NCBI RefSeq assembly: GCF_900156545.1
Contig: NZ_FTNW01000004.1
Coordinates: 1-64,000, forward strand
DNA length: 64,000 bases
Direction of reading: 5' to 3'
From: Aquipseudomonas alcaligenes
GTDB taxonomy: Bacteria; Pseudomonadota; Gammaproteobacteria; Pseudomonadales; Pseudomonadaceae
Under the pieces are notes generated by a model, which was given only the letters and a program-made list of their open reading frames with translations, was not told the origin of the DNA and did no database searches. Positions 30,366-38,900 of this stretch are shown piece by piece (the first letter of the stretch is position 1; each line of letters opens with the position of its first letter). A program made the translations under genes and the position numbers.

Positions 30366-31793
30366 ATGGTCTTCACATCCAACGTGTTCCTGTTCCTCTT
30401 CCTGCCGGTGTTCCTGCTGGTGTACTACGCGGTCAAGGACTCCTGGCGCTCCTACGTCATCGTGCTGGGCAGCTACCTGTTCTATGCCTGGTGGCGCCCG
30501 GACTTCCTCCTGCTGTTCGTCGCCATCTCCTACTGGAACTACTGGTTCGGCCTGCTGATCAAGCGCCGCATCGACGCCGACGACAAGAAAAGCGCGTTCC
30601 GCCTGCTGTGCCTGGGCGTGGCCGGCGACCTGGCGGCGCTGGGTTACTTCAAGTACGCCAACTTCGGCGTCGAGGTCATCGCCGCCGCGCTGCAGCCGCT
30701 GGGCATCAACACCTTCACCCTGGAACACATCATCCTGCCGCTGGGCATCTCCTTCTACGTGTTCCAGGCAATCAGCTACATCGTCGACATCTACCGCAAG
30801 GACGCCGAACCGACCCGCCGCTTCGTTGACTTCGCCGCCTTCATCGCCCTGTTTCCGCAGCTGGTGGCCGGCCCCATCCTGCGTTACAGCCTGATCGACC
30901 AGCAGCTCAAGCAACGCACCCATTCCATGGAGCTGTTCAGCCTTGGCGCCTGCCGCTTCATGCTCGGTTTCGTCAAGAAGGTGCTGATCGCCGACTCGCT
31001 GGCCCCCATGGGCACGGCGATTCTCGGCAGCTCGGAGCCGCAGATGGTGGATGCCTGGTTCGGCATGTTCATCTGCCTGCTGCAGCTGTACTTCGATTTC
31101 TCCGGCTACAGCGACATGGCCATCGGCCTGGGCATGATGATGGGCTTCCGTTTTGCCGAGAACTTCAACCAGCCGCTGCTGTGCCAGAGCCTGACCGAGT
31201 TCTGGCGGCGCTGGCACCTGACCCTGGCCGACTTCCTGCGCGACTACATCTACGTACCGCTGGTGCGCTCCAAGCGGGTCAGCGCCGACGGCGCGTTGTT
31301 CTGCACCATGCTGCTGTCCGGCTTCTGGCACGGCGCCAGCTTCGCCTACATCTTCTTCGGCCTGTACTTCGCCGTGCTCATGGTGGCCGAGCGCCGGCTC
31401 GGCCTAGTGACCAAGATCGGCGGCCCCTACAAGTGGTGGCGCAACCTGCTGGCGCTGATTTTCGTGGTGGGCGTGATGCCCTTCTTCATCACCGGCGACA
31501 TGCAGCACGCGCTGCGCATCGTCCCCGCCATGCTCGGCTTCAACGGCATCGGCTCGCTGGAGGTGTACCTGCTGGCGACCTCGCAGATGACCCTGGCCTT
31601 CACCCTGGTGGCAGTGGTCTGGCTGCTGCTGGCCGGGCGCCTGAACCTGCGTTTCTACGCCGGCGCCCAGCAGGGTTACTGGATGCAGCACGTCGGCGGG
31701 CTGAGCATGCTGGCGCTGTGGGCCGCCTTCGGCCTGTCGCTGACCCGCCTGGCCGCCAACTCCTTTTCTCCCTTCCTCTACTTCCAGTTCTAG
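30366..31793 (+). CDS. algI: Alginate O-acetylation MBOAT protein AlgI
   Basis: A 475-residue polytopic membrane O-acyltransferase (about 520 in P. aeruginosa) that carries acetyl groups across the inner membrane for polymer acetylation. The family signatures EFWRRWHLTLADFLRDYIYV and LSGFWHGASFAYIFFG, including the catalytic histidine of FWHG, are intact. Hydrophobic segments occur throughout. It follows algE directly here, whereas in P. aeruginosa algI comes after algL. Confidence 0.94.
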   Translation: MVFTSNVFLFLFLPVFLLVYYAVKDSWRSYVIVLGSYLFYAWWRPDFLLLFVAISYWNYWFGLLIKRRIDADDKKSAFRLLCLGVAGDLAALGYFKYANFGVEVIAAALQPLGINTFTLEHIILPLGISFYVFQAISYIVDIYRKDAEPTRRFVDFAAFIALFPQLVAGPILRYSLIDQQLKQRTHSMELFSLGACRFMLGFVKKVLIADSLAPMGTAILGSSEPQMVDAWFGMFICLLQLYFDFSGYSDMAIGLGMMMGFRFAENFNQPLLCQSLTEFWRRWHLTLADFLRDYIYVPLVRSKRVSADGALFCTMLLSGFWHGASFAYIFFGLYFAVLMVAERRLGLVTKIGGPYKWWRNLLALIFVVGVMPFFITGDMQHALRIVPAMLGFNGIGSLEVYLLATSQMTLAFTLVAVVWLLLAGRLNLRFYAGAQQGYWMQHVGGLSMLALWAAFGLSLTRLAANSFSPFLYFQF

Positions 31794-31802
31794 GAGGCTG
31801 CC

Positions 31803-32915
31803 ATGTCATTCCCCGTCATGAGTTCGGCAAGCAGGGTCAACGGCGTCCTGTTCATCCTGTTGCTGGGCGCCATGCTGCTCTACTCCACCCCCAGGGTGGT
31901 CGCGTTCGCACGCACCCAGGAACCGTCCACGGCCGCCACGCAGTTCATGAGCGGCGAGCTGCTGCGCCAGTTCGAGGACTACTACGACAAAGGCCTGTTC
32001 CTGCGCCAGCCCTCGGTGGAGGCCTGGGCCAGCCTGCAGTACCTGCTGTTCCGCGAGGGTTCCAGCGGCGTGGTGCTGGGCAAGGACGGCTGGCTGTTCA
32101 GCAACGAGGAATACCGCGTTCCCGGCGCTTACCAGCAGGCGCTGGAGGAGCACCTTGCGCGCATCGCCGAGGTGGAAAAGACCCTCAAGGCGCACAACAA
32201 ACGGCTGATCCTGCTGCCGCTGCCGCTCAAGCTGGATGTCTACGAGGAGTACGCCAGCCGTGCCCCGGACGCGCGCGCCAAGGCGCTCTACGACGACTTC
32301 CTTAGCGGCCTGCGCGCGCAGCGCATCGAGGTAGCGCCGCTACGTGAGGCCTTCCTCGCACAGAAGCAGCAGCAGCCGCTGTTCCTGCCCACCGACACCC
32401 ACTGGACGCCCTATGGCGCTCGCCTGGCCGCCCAGGAACTGGCCCGCCAGCACCCGGAACTGGTCGGCAGCACGCCCTACACCTCGCGCCAGGTGGCGCA
32501 GAAGGAGCTGCCGGGCGATCTCAGCAACTACCTGCAGTTCAACCGCACGCTGGCGCCGGAACGCTTCCAGCCGAGCCCGCTGCCGGTGTTCGAAACACTC
32601 AAGACCGATCAGCAGGCCAGCGATGCGGCGCTGTTCGGCGAGGCCGCCCAGCCGATCATGCTGGTCGGCTCCAGCTACACCAAGATCGACGACTGGAACT
32701 TCCCCGGCTTCCTCAAGGAGTCCCTGCGCACCGACCTGCAGACCACGGCCGTGGAGGCCAAGGGGCCGTTCTACGCCATGGAGCAGTTCCTTGCCGGGCA
32801 GAAGCTGGCCGACCCGGAGATCACCACGGTGATCTGGGAATTCCCGGTGCGCACGCTGCTGGCGGAAAAACCCGTGACCTCCGGCTGGCAGGTCGCCGCC
32901 AACCAATTCTTCTGA
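31803..32915 (+). CDS. algJ: Alginate O-acetyltransferase-type AlgJ (SGNH fold)
   Basis: A 370-residue protein with an N-terminal membrane anchor (VNGVLFILLLGAMLLY) and a periplasmic SGNH-hydrolase-like domain. The catalytic parts are DTHWTPYGA (Asp-x-His) and LVGSSYTK (nucleophilic Ser). With AlgI, AlgF and AlgX it acetylates mannuronate residues. A strong GGAGG site lies upstream of the ATG. Confidence 0.9.
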   Translation: MSFPVMSSASRVNGVLFILLLGAMLLYSTPRVVAFARTQEPSTAATQFMSGELLRQFEDYYDKGLFLRQPSVEAWASLQYLLFREGSSGVVLGKDGWLFSNEEYRVPGAYQQALEEHLARIAEVEKTLKAHNKRLILLPLPLKLDVYEEYASRAPDARAKALYDDFLSGLRAQRIEVAPLREAFLAQKQQQPLFLPTDTHWTPYGARLAAQELARQHPELVGSTPYTSRQVAQKELPGDLSNYLQFNRTLAPERFQPSPLPVFETLKTDQQASDAALFGEAAQPIMLVGSSYTKIDDWNFPGFLKESLRTDLQTTAVEAKGPFYAMEQFLAGQKLADPEITTVIWEFPVRTLLAEKPVTSGWQVAANQFF

Positions 32916-32930
32916 CTGGAGACTGAACCC

Positions 32931-33569
32931 ATGAAAGCCCTTTCCCGCCTGCTGCTCGCTCTCGCCCTGCTCGCGCCCGCCCTCAGCCCGGCGCAGGATG
33001 GCAATGCCGCCCTGTACGACGCCGTGGCGCCGGCCGGCTCGGCCTACATCCGGGTACTCAACCTGTCCACCAGCGGTGCCGAGGTGATGCTCAGCGGCAA
33101 GAGCGCGGCGCAGAAGGTCAGCGCCGGCCAACTCGGCAACTACCTGTTCAGCGCGCCTGGCACGCACAAGGTCACGGTCGGCGGCGCCAGCCTGCAGGCC
33201 GACCTCAAGCCCAGCAGCGCCACCACCCTGGTGTACGACGGCAGCAGCCTCAAGGCCATCGCCGACAACTATGTGGAGGACAGCAAGAAGGCGCAGATCG
33301 CCTTCTACAACCTCACCGACAAGCCGCTGTCGCTGAAGACCCTGGACGGCAAGCACGCGGTGGTCGAGGGCGTGGCCAGCCAGCAGGCCGGCACGCGCAT
33401 GGTCAACGAGATCAAGATCGGCTTCGCCGCCTACGCCGGCGAGCAGAACCTGGCCAAGTTCGACGAGCTGTTCCTGAAGAAGGGCCGCTCCTACAGCTAT
33501 GTGGTCATCCCCAGCGGCGCCGGAGTGCGCACCATCGCCGCGATGAACGGCCTGGACAGCATCAAGTAG
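32931..33569 (+). CDS. algF: Alginate acetylation protein AlgF
   Basis: A 212-residue periplasmic protein (216 in P. aeruginosa) with a signal peptide (MKALSRLLLALALLAPALSPAQ). The AlgF pattern includes NAALYDAVAPAGSAYIRVLN and the late IAFYNLTDKPLSLKT. It has no catalytic motif and is thought to pass acetyl groups between AlgI/AlgJ and AlgX. The algI-algJ-algF order is kept as in the classical operon, but the whole block is moved forward. Confidence 0.92.
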   Translation: MKALSRLLLALALLAPALSPAQDGNAALYDAVAPAGSAYIRVLNLSTSGAEVMLSGKSAAQKVSAGQLGNYLFSAPGTHKVTVGGASLQADLKPSSATTLVYDGSSLKAIADNYVEDSKKAQIAFYNLTDKPLSLKTLDGKHAVVEGVASQQAGTRMVNEIKIGFAAYAGEQNLAKFDELFLKKGRSYSYVVIPSGAGVRTIAAMNGLDSIK

Positions 33570-33577
33570 CCGCCGCC

Positions 33578-34957
33578 ATGAGCCTGTCCCGTCTGCTCCT
33601 CGCCAGCCTGCTGCTCGCCGCGCCCGCCCTGCGCGCGGCCGAGCAGTGCGACCTCGACTGCCTGCTGTGCCCGGGCCTGGCCGACCCCGCGCACTACGGC
33701 GAAGGCATCATGAAGTCGATGAAGTACGTCGCCCCGGGCAAGGACACCTGGCTGTTCCGCTCCGAGGTGGACCTGAGCAACGACTTCGGCATTCCGCCCG
33801 CCATGCGCCCGCAGTTCAAGCGCCTGATGGACGCCTTCCATGCCCTCGGCACCCAGGTGGTGATCGCCGTGCAGCCGACCCGCGGCATCATGCACCGCGA
33901 CAAGGTGCGCGCGGACAGCGCCTACGGCTTCGACTTCGCCACCGCGCGGCGCAACCTGGCCAGCTTCCTCGACCAGCTGCGCGCCGGTGGCGCGGTGGTG
34001 CCGGACATCCTGCCGCTGGTCGACAGCCCGCCCGAACAGGATTACTTCTTCCGCCGCGACCACCACTGGACGCCAGCCGGCGCCATGCACACCGCACGCC
34101 TGGTGGCCGACAGCATCAGGCAGCAACCCTTCTACGCCGACCTGAGCAAGAAGCAGTACCGCACCGAGCCCGGCGTGATGGTGCCCAAGGACGGCACCAT
34201 GAGCCGCGCGCTGAAGAAGATCTGCGGCAACAACTACGGCTTCCAGTACGCCCGCGGCTTCCAGACCGTGCCGGCGGGCGACGACCTCGGTGCGCTGTTC
34301 GACGAGCAGAGCAGCCAGGAGGTGGTGCTGGTCGGCACCAGCAACTCGGCCGCGCGCGACGACGACACCAAGAACTACAACTTCGACGGCTACCTCAAGG
34401 AATACCTCAGCGTCGATATCCTCAACGTCGCCCTGCCTGGCGCCGGCCAGGAGGGCGCGCTGCTCAACTACCTGCAATCGCCGGACTACACGCCGGACGC
34501 CCCGCCGAAGCTGATCATCTGGGAGCTGCCGGCCAGCTTCCGCCTGGAAGACCCGCTGATGTACCGCCAGCTGCTGCCGGCCATTGCCGGTGGCTGCGCC
34601 AAGGGCCAGGTGCTCGGCGAGCGCAAGAGCGAGCTACCGGCGCTGCCGCGCGGCCAGCGCTTCGAGCTGCTGAGCAATGGCGGCGCGCAGCGCCTGGACC
34701 TGCGCGGCAAGCCGGGCTTTCTCGACATCAAGCTGGCGGACAAGAACCTCAAGGACTTCTACGTCATCGTCTATTACGACAATGGCCAGCGCGACAAGCA
34801 GTGGTACCGCCGCGAGGCCATCGTCGCCGGCGGCCAGTACTACCTGGAACTGAGCCAGGACGCCGCCTACCGCGACGCCAACCTGCTCTCGGTATTCATC
34901 GAGCCGACCGAGGACCTGGCCGCGCCCGTGGCGGTGGAGACCCGGCTATGTCTGTAA
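33578..34957 (+). CDS. algX: Alginate O-acetyltransferase AlgX
   Basis: A 459-residue periplasmic acetyltransferase (474 in P. aeruginosa) with a signal peptide (LLLASLLLAAPALRA). The SGNH-like catalytic residues are in RRDHHWTPAGA and LVGTSNSAA. The C-terminal part after about residue 345 is a carbohydrate-binding beta domain (FYVIVYYDNGQRDKQWYRR). It transfers acetyl groups to mannuronate and is part of the export complex. It overlaps the algL start by 10 bases. Confidence 0.92.
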   Translation: MSLSRLLLASLLLAAPALRAAEQCDLDCLLCPGLADPAHYGEGIMKSMKYVAPGKDTWLFRSEVDLSNDFGIPPAMRPQFKRLMDAFHALGTQVVIAVQPTRGIMHRDKVRADSAYGFDFATARRNLASFLDQLRAGGAVVPDILPLVDSPPEQDYFFRRDHHWTPAGAMHTARLVADSIRQQPFYADLSKKQYRTEPGVMVPKDGTMSRALKKICGNNYGFQYARGFQTVPAGDDLGALFDEQSSQEVVLVGTSNSAARDDDTKNYNFDGYLKEYLSVDILNVALPGAGQEGALLNYLQSPDYTPDAPPKLIIWELPASFRLEDPLMYRQLLPAIAGGCAKGQVLGERKSELPALPRGQRFELLSNGGAQRLDLRGKPGFLDIKLADKNLKDFYVIVYYDNGQRDKQWYRREAIVAGGQYYLELSQDAAYRDANLLSVFIEPTEDLAAPVAVETRLCL

Positions 34958-36051
34958 GAGTGCTGCCCGCCCTGCTGCTCTGCGCCGGCGCGGCGCAGGC
35001 GCAGCCGCAGTCGATCTGGCCACCTCGGCCGCTGCCGCTGGCGGCGCAGATCGGCGACTACCGCCAGTTGGAATGTCCGAAGGCCGTGCCCGAGCCCTAC
35101 ACCGGGGCGCTGCAGATCGATAGCAAGTACGACCAGAGCGACGCCAGCCGCTCGACCCTCAGCGGCAAGGTGTCGGCGCGCTCCAAGGAAACCCATAGCC
35201 GCCTGGCCGAGTACACCCAGCGCCTGGCGCAGTTCGCCGACTACCTGGTGCAGGCCAAGAATCCCCGCCAGGCCGGCACTGCCCTGGCCTGTCTGGACCA
35301 TTGGCTGCAGGCCTGGGCGGAGGCGGGCGCGATCGAGAGCCGCGATGCCAGCAAGACCGGCCTGGCCGCGCGCAAGTGGGCGCTGGCGGCCATCGCCTCG
35401 ACCCTGCTCAAGAGCCAGGCGCTGAGCGGTGGCCGGCCAGCGCTTTCCAGCGCGCAAAGGGCCTGGCTGCAGCGCCTGGCCGAGCAGGTGATGGACGACT
35501 ACCGGCCGCGCCAGGCGGCGGACTTCGCCTACTTCAACAACCACGACTACTGGGCTGGCTGGGCCGTGGCCGCCAGCGGCATGCTGCTGGGCCGCGACGA
35601 CTATGTGGCCTGGGGCGAGCGCAACTTCCGCCGTGGCCTGGCGCAGATCACCGACTCGCCGCACGGCCCCTACGCCTACCTGCCCAACGAACTGGGCCGC
35701 GGCCCGCTGGCGGCCAACTACACCCACTACGCCATGGTGCCCCTGCTGCTGCTGGCCGAATCCTCGCGCTACAACGGCCCCGGCCTCAGCGCCGAGGATG
35801 ACCGGCGCCTGCAGCGCCTGGCCGACTTCGCCGCCCTCAGCCTGCTCGACCCTCAGCGCCTGGCCGAACTGCGCGGCCAGCCGCAGCACGAGGTGCCGCC
35901 GTACAAGCTGGTGTGGCTGCTGCCGTTCCTCGACCTGTACCCGCAGCACGCCCTGGCCCTGCGCCTGCAAGCCAGCGCCGGCGCGGCGGCGACCGCCTAC
36001 GGCCAGCTCGGCGGACGCCTGGCGCCGCTCTATCCCCACGTTGCGAGGTAA
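34948..36051 (+). CDS. algL: Periplasmic alginate lyase AlgL (PL5)
   Basis: A 367-residue periplasmic lyase, the same length as in P. aeruginosa, that trims polymer stranded in the periplasm. It has a signal peptide (VLPALLLCAGAAQA). The PL5 motif NNHDYWAGW supplies the catalytic Asn-His, and NELGRGPLAANYTHYAM should supply the Arg and Tyr, although the spacing there is not certain. The ATG lies 10 bases inside the algX end. A functional lyase fits a polymer that contains mannuronate. Confidence 0.92.
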   Translation: MSVRVLPALLLCAGAAQAQPQSIWPPRPLPLAAQIGDYRQLECPKAVPEPYTGALQIDSKYDQSDASRSTLSGKVSARSKETHSRLAEYTQRLAQFADYLVQAKNPRQAGTALACLDHWLQAWAEAGAIESRDASKTGLAARKWALAAIASTLLKSQALSGGRPALSSAQRAWLQRLAEQVMDDYRPRQAADFAYFNNHDYWAGWAVAASGMLLGRDDYVAWGERNFRRGLAQITDSPHGPYAYLPNELGRGPLAANYTHYAMVPLLLLAESSRYNGPGLSAEDDRRLQRLADFAALSLLDPQRLAELRGQPQHEVPPYKLVWLLPFLDLYPQHALALRLQASAGAAATAYGQLGGRLAPLYPHVAR

Positions 36052-36055
36052 CCCG

Positions 36056-37567
36056 ATGGCCGCGCTCGACTACCTGCGCCGCTGCGCGCCGCTGCTGCTG
36101 ATCGCCTTCTGCGGCCTGTGCCCGGCGCAAACCCGCACGCTGCTGCATCACCAGCTCGCGGCCCTCGGCGAGCACCCGCAGCAGGCGCAGATCGCCGCCC
36201 TGCTGGCCACCCCGGCGCAAGGCCTGGACCCGGCGCAGTTCGCCGTCGCCACACCGGGCGGGCGTGGCCGGGTCAGCCTGACCAGCCTGTTCTCGGCCCA
36301 GGCCGGCAGCTGGCCCTTCGAGCCCTTCGTCAGCAGCGGGCTGTTCCGCGTGATCGCCGACTACCAGGCGCACCACCCGCAGGCGCTGCTGCTGGACGAC
36401 GGCAGCCTGAGCCTGGAGCAGTTGGCCAAGGCGCTGAACGACCCGCGCATCCTCAAGCCGCACAAGGACGGCTACCTGCTCAGCTACCCGCTGCTGATCG
36501 GCCCCAAGGGTGCGCTGCTGGTGGAGGACCAGCGCCTGTACCTGAACAGCCGCGCCGGCGCCGCGCTGATCAACCGCGGCCAGCTGGTCCTGCGCCGGGC
36601 CCAGCTGCAGAGCTGGGCCGGCGAGCAGAGCCAGTTGGCGGCGAAGCCGTTCCGCCCCTTCATCATGGCCTGGGCCGGCAGCTTCACCCTGATCGAACAG
36701 TCGCAACTGGCGCGCCTGGGCTACAACGCCCACCTGGCGCGCGGCCTGACCAGCCGGCGCAGTGCCCAGCAGCCGGCCGCCACGCCACCCGCGCGGGTGT
36801 TGATCCGCGCCAGCGAGCTGCGCGAGATGGCCAGCGGCGTGGAGCTGCACGACAGCCTGGCCCTGATCGAGGACTCGCAGTTCAGCGACCTGCAGCAGTA
36901 CGGCCTGGACCTTGCCGCCAGCCGGGTCGGCATCGCCCGCAACCAGATCAGCGGCGTACGCAACCACAGCGGTATCCGCCTGCGCGACGGCAGCGCCGGG
37001 CTGATCGCCGACAACCTGATCGGCAACGTCGGCAAATCCGCCATCGAGGCGCAGCTGCAGGGCGGCGCCCTGGCCCTGCAGAACAACCGCATCGGCGGCA
37101 CCGGTGCCAGCGCCATCGTTCTCACCGGCAGTCCGCAGCAGCCGGCCGAGGGCCTGCTGGTGGCCGGCAACCTGATCGGCAACAGCCAGGGCAGCGGCAT
37201 CGACGGCCAGCACATCGGCCGCGCCCTGATCATCGACAACCGCATCAGCGGCACCCCGGAGTACGCCATTCGCATCCGCAACGAGCCGCCGCTGCCGGGC
37301 GAGATCAGCCTGCTCGGCAACCAGCTGGGCAATGTCGGCAAGGCGATGATCCACCTGCAGGGCGTCAACCGGCTGTTGCTCGGCAGCAACAGCTACCTGG
37401 GCCTGGCCAGGCAGCAGCACATCCTCGACGGCGACCTGCTGCCGGTGCAGAGCCTGCTGCTGGAGACCACCCTCAAGCACGGCTGCGTGGCGCAGCTCGA
37501 CCTGCTCGCCGAGCAGCAGCCAAGTGCGCCGCTGCAGCGCGCGCCACGTTGCGGGCAGAGTATCTAG
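36056..37567 (+). CDS. algG: AlgG-like parallel beta-helix protein lacking the DPHD motif
   Basis: A 503-residue periplasmic protein (543 for AlgG) with a signal peptide (CAPLLLIAFCGLCPAQ). AlgG-like segments include LSYPLLIGPKGALLVED, FRPFIMAWAGSFTLIEQ and LARLGYNAHLARGLT. A right-handed beta-helix with CASH-type repeats spans about residues 245-440. In AlgG the C5-epimerase motif is YG-(F/I)-DPHD; here the aligned site at residues 283-288 is YGLDLA followed by A, so the catalytic His and second Asp are gone. It probably keeps the structural role of protecting polymer in the periplasm but not mannuronan epimerisation. GAGG lies before the ATG. Confidence 0.85.
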   Translation: MAALDYLRRCAPLLLIAFCGLCPAQTRTLLHHQLAALGEHPQQAQIAALLATPAQGLDPAQFAVATPGGRGRVSLTSLFSAQAGSWPFEPFVSSGLFRVIADYQAHHPQALLLDDGSLSLEQLAKALNDPRILKPHKDGYLLSYPLLIGPKGALLVEDQRLYLNSRAGAALINRGQLVLRRAQLQSWAGEQSQLAAKPFRPFIMAWAGSFTLIEQSQLARLGYNAHLARGLTSRRSAQQPAATPPARVLIRASELREMASGVELHDSLALIEDSQFSDLQQYGLDLAASRVGIARNQISGVRNHSGIRLRDGSAGLIADNLIGNVGKSAIEAQLQGGALALQNNRIGGTGASAIVLTGSPQQPAEGLLVAGNLIGNSQGSGIDGQHIGRALIIDNRISGTPEYAIRIRNEPPLPGEISLLGNQLGNVGKAMIHLQGVNRLLLGSNSYLGLARQQHILDGDLLPVQSLLLETTLKHGCVAQLDLLAEQQPSAPLQRAPRCGQSI

Positions 37568-37622
37568 GCTGCTCCTCGCAGCTCTTGCGCCAGCGACTGG
37601 GCCGGCAGCCGCGCACTCACTG

Positions 37623-37717
37623 CCCCCTCTCCCTCCGGGAGAGGGCCGGGGTGAGGGATCCTGCCTGCCGCATCACCCTCACCCGCCCTGCGGGCACCCT
37701 CTCCCGGAGGGAGAGGG
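37623..37717. repeat. REP-like paired inverted repeats between convergent genes
   Basis: Two nested hairpins face each other. CCCTCTCCC-TCC-GGGAGAGGG lies at 37625-37645 and CCCTCTCCC-GGA-GGGAGAGGG at 37697-37717. Between them GTGAGGG (37651-37657) pairs with CCCTCAC (37676-37682). This is the build of a dispersed repetitive extragenic palindrome pair, and I recall similar CCCTCTCCC/GGGTGAGGG repeats in many proteobacteria. It sits between algG and the convergent HAF-repeat gene and may stop transcription from both. Confidence 0.75.
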
Positions 37718-37723
37718 AGAAAA

Positions 37724-38749
37724 CTACTCGTCCAGCACCGGCACCAGCAGCAGCGCGTGCACCCGGCCGAAGATGTTGCGCCCCATGGCCACGATCACGC
37801 CCTGGTCGTTGATGCCGAGACCAGCCTCGATAATCCAGCCATCGGGGTCGGGAATCAGGCTGTTGAGGTCCTGCATGCCCTCCTCCAGGCTCCAGACGAA
37901 GCCGACCGCGCCGGTGGCCGTGTCCGCCTGGCCGACTACGCGCACCTGCGCGTTGACGCCCTTGGCATAGCTGTTGGCGCCGCCGAGGGTGCCGAGGTCC
38001 TGCAGGCCGCCCGCGCTGGTCCAGAGAAACGCATGCTCGGCCCCCGCCGCGCTGGCGTAGCCGACTACCGCGCCGCTGGCGCCGATGGCCTTGCCGTAGC
38101 TGTTGCCGCCGTCCAGGGTACCGAGGTCCTGCAGGCCGAGGGCCGGGTCCCAGCGGAAGGCATGCGCGGCATTGCCGACATGGCTGAAACCGGCGACCTG
38201 GCCGGACTCGTTGATCCCGGTGGCGTAGCTGTTGCTGCTGGCGCTGCCGAGTACGCCGAGGTTCTGCATGCCCGCGGCCGCGCTCCAGCGATAGGCGCGG
38301 TACTTGCCACTGGCGATCTGGCTGTAGCCGGCCACCTGCCCGGCATCGTTGATCTCCCGCGCGTAGCTGTTGCCGCCGCCGAGGGTGCCGAGCAGCTGGA
38401 AGCCCCCGCCAATGCTCCACAGGAAGGCGCGGTCGACGCCACCCTGCGGGCCATAGCCGACCACCTGACGGCTGGCATTGATGCCATAGGCATAGCTGGT
38501 GCTGCCGCCCAGGGTGCCGAGGTCCTGCAGGCCGCCCTCGGGGGTCCAGAGGAAGGCGTGGGCACCGAGGCCGGCATAGCTGTAGCCGACCACATCGGCA
38601 TTCTCGCTGAGCCCGTGCGGCACGCTGTAGGAGGTGGCGATCAGGCTGCCGAGATCGCTGAGTACGTAGAACTGCGCCTGGGCTGGCAGCGCCAGGCAGG
38701 CAAGCAGGCCACCGGCGACGCAGCCGGCGCGAAGGGAAAGTTGCGACAT
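37724..38749 (-). CDS. Secreted HAF-repeat protein
   Basis: A protein of about 341 residues with a signal peptide (LRAGCVAGGLLACLALPAQAQ). Six full units and one partial unit of about 43 residues follow the pattern (H)AFxW ... GGLQDLGTLGG-xxSYAxGIN-xxGQVVGYS, the extracellular HAF repeat. The repeats probably form a beta-propeller. The domain is often found in exported proteins, but its ligand is unknown. The start is uncertain: ATG at 38749 or at 38758 (three residues longer). It converges on the alginate-like operon across the REP-like repeat, which makes a matrix role plausible but unproven. Confidence 0.8.
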   Translation of the reverse strand: MSQLSLRAGCVAGGLLACLALPAQAQFYVLSDLGSLIATSYSVPHGLSENADVVGYSYAGLGAHAFLWTPEGGLQDLGTLGGSTSYAYGINASRQVVGYGPQGGVDRAFLWSIGGGFQLLGTLGGGNSYAREINDAGQVAGYSQIASGKYRAYRWSAAAGMQNLGVLGSASSNSYATGINESGQVAGFSHVGNAAHAFRWDPALGLQDLGTLDGGNSYGKAIGASGAVVGYASAAGAEHAFLWTSAGGLQDLGTLGGANSYAKGVNAQVRVVGQADTATGAVGFVWSLEEGMQDLNSLIPDPDGWIIEAGLGINDQGVIVAMGRNIFGRVHALLLVPVLDE

Positions 38750-38900
38750 GTCACCCATACCCCGATGGCTGAAGGGATCGGCAGGAACGAGGCGACTGCG
38801 GGACGCGAAGAGAGATGGAGCGAGGGCGCCACGTGAACGTGGTCTGCACCTGAATGTGAACCGCCCGCCCGACGCCGTCAAGCGCCGGCGGGCGGCAGTT

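Noticed and set aside
28833..31331. 832-codon open frame antisense to algE and algI
   Set aside because: It runs through two recognised genes and has shadow composition, no signal and no ribosome-binding site.
33646..36051. A single 801-residue protein across the algX-algL region
   Set aside because: The first 434 codons are out of frame with algX and arginine-rich. Only the part from 34948 is AlgL.
35837..37480. 547-codon open frame antisense to algG
   Set aside because: The plus-strand beta-helix protein explains the region and the antisense frame shows no family match.
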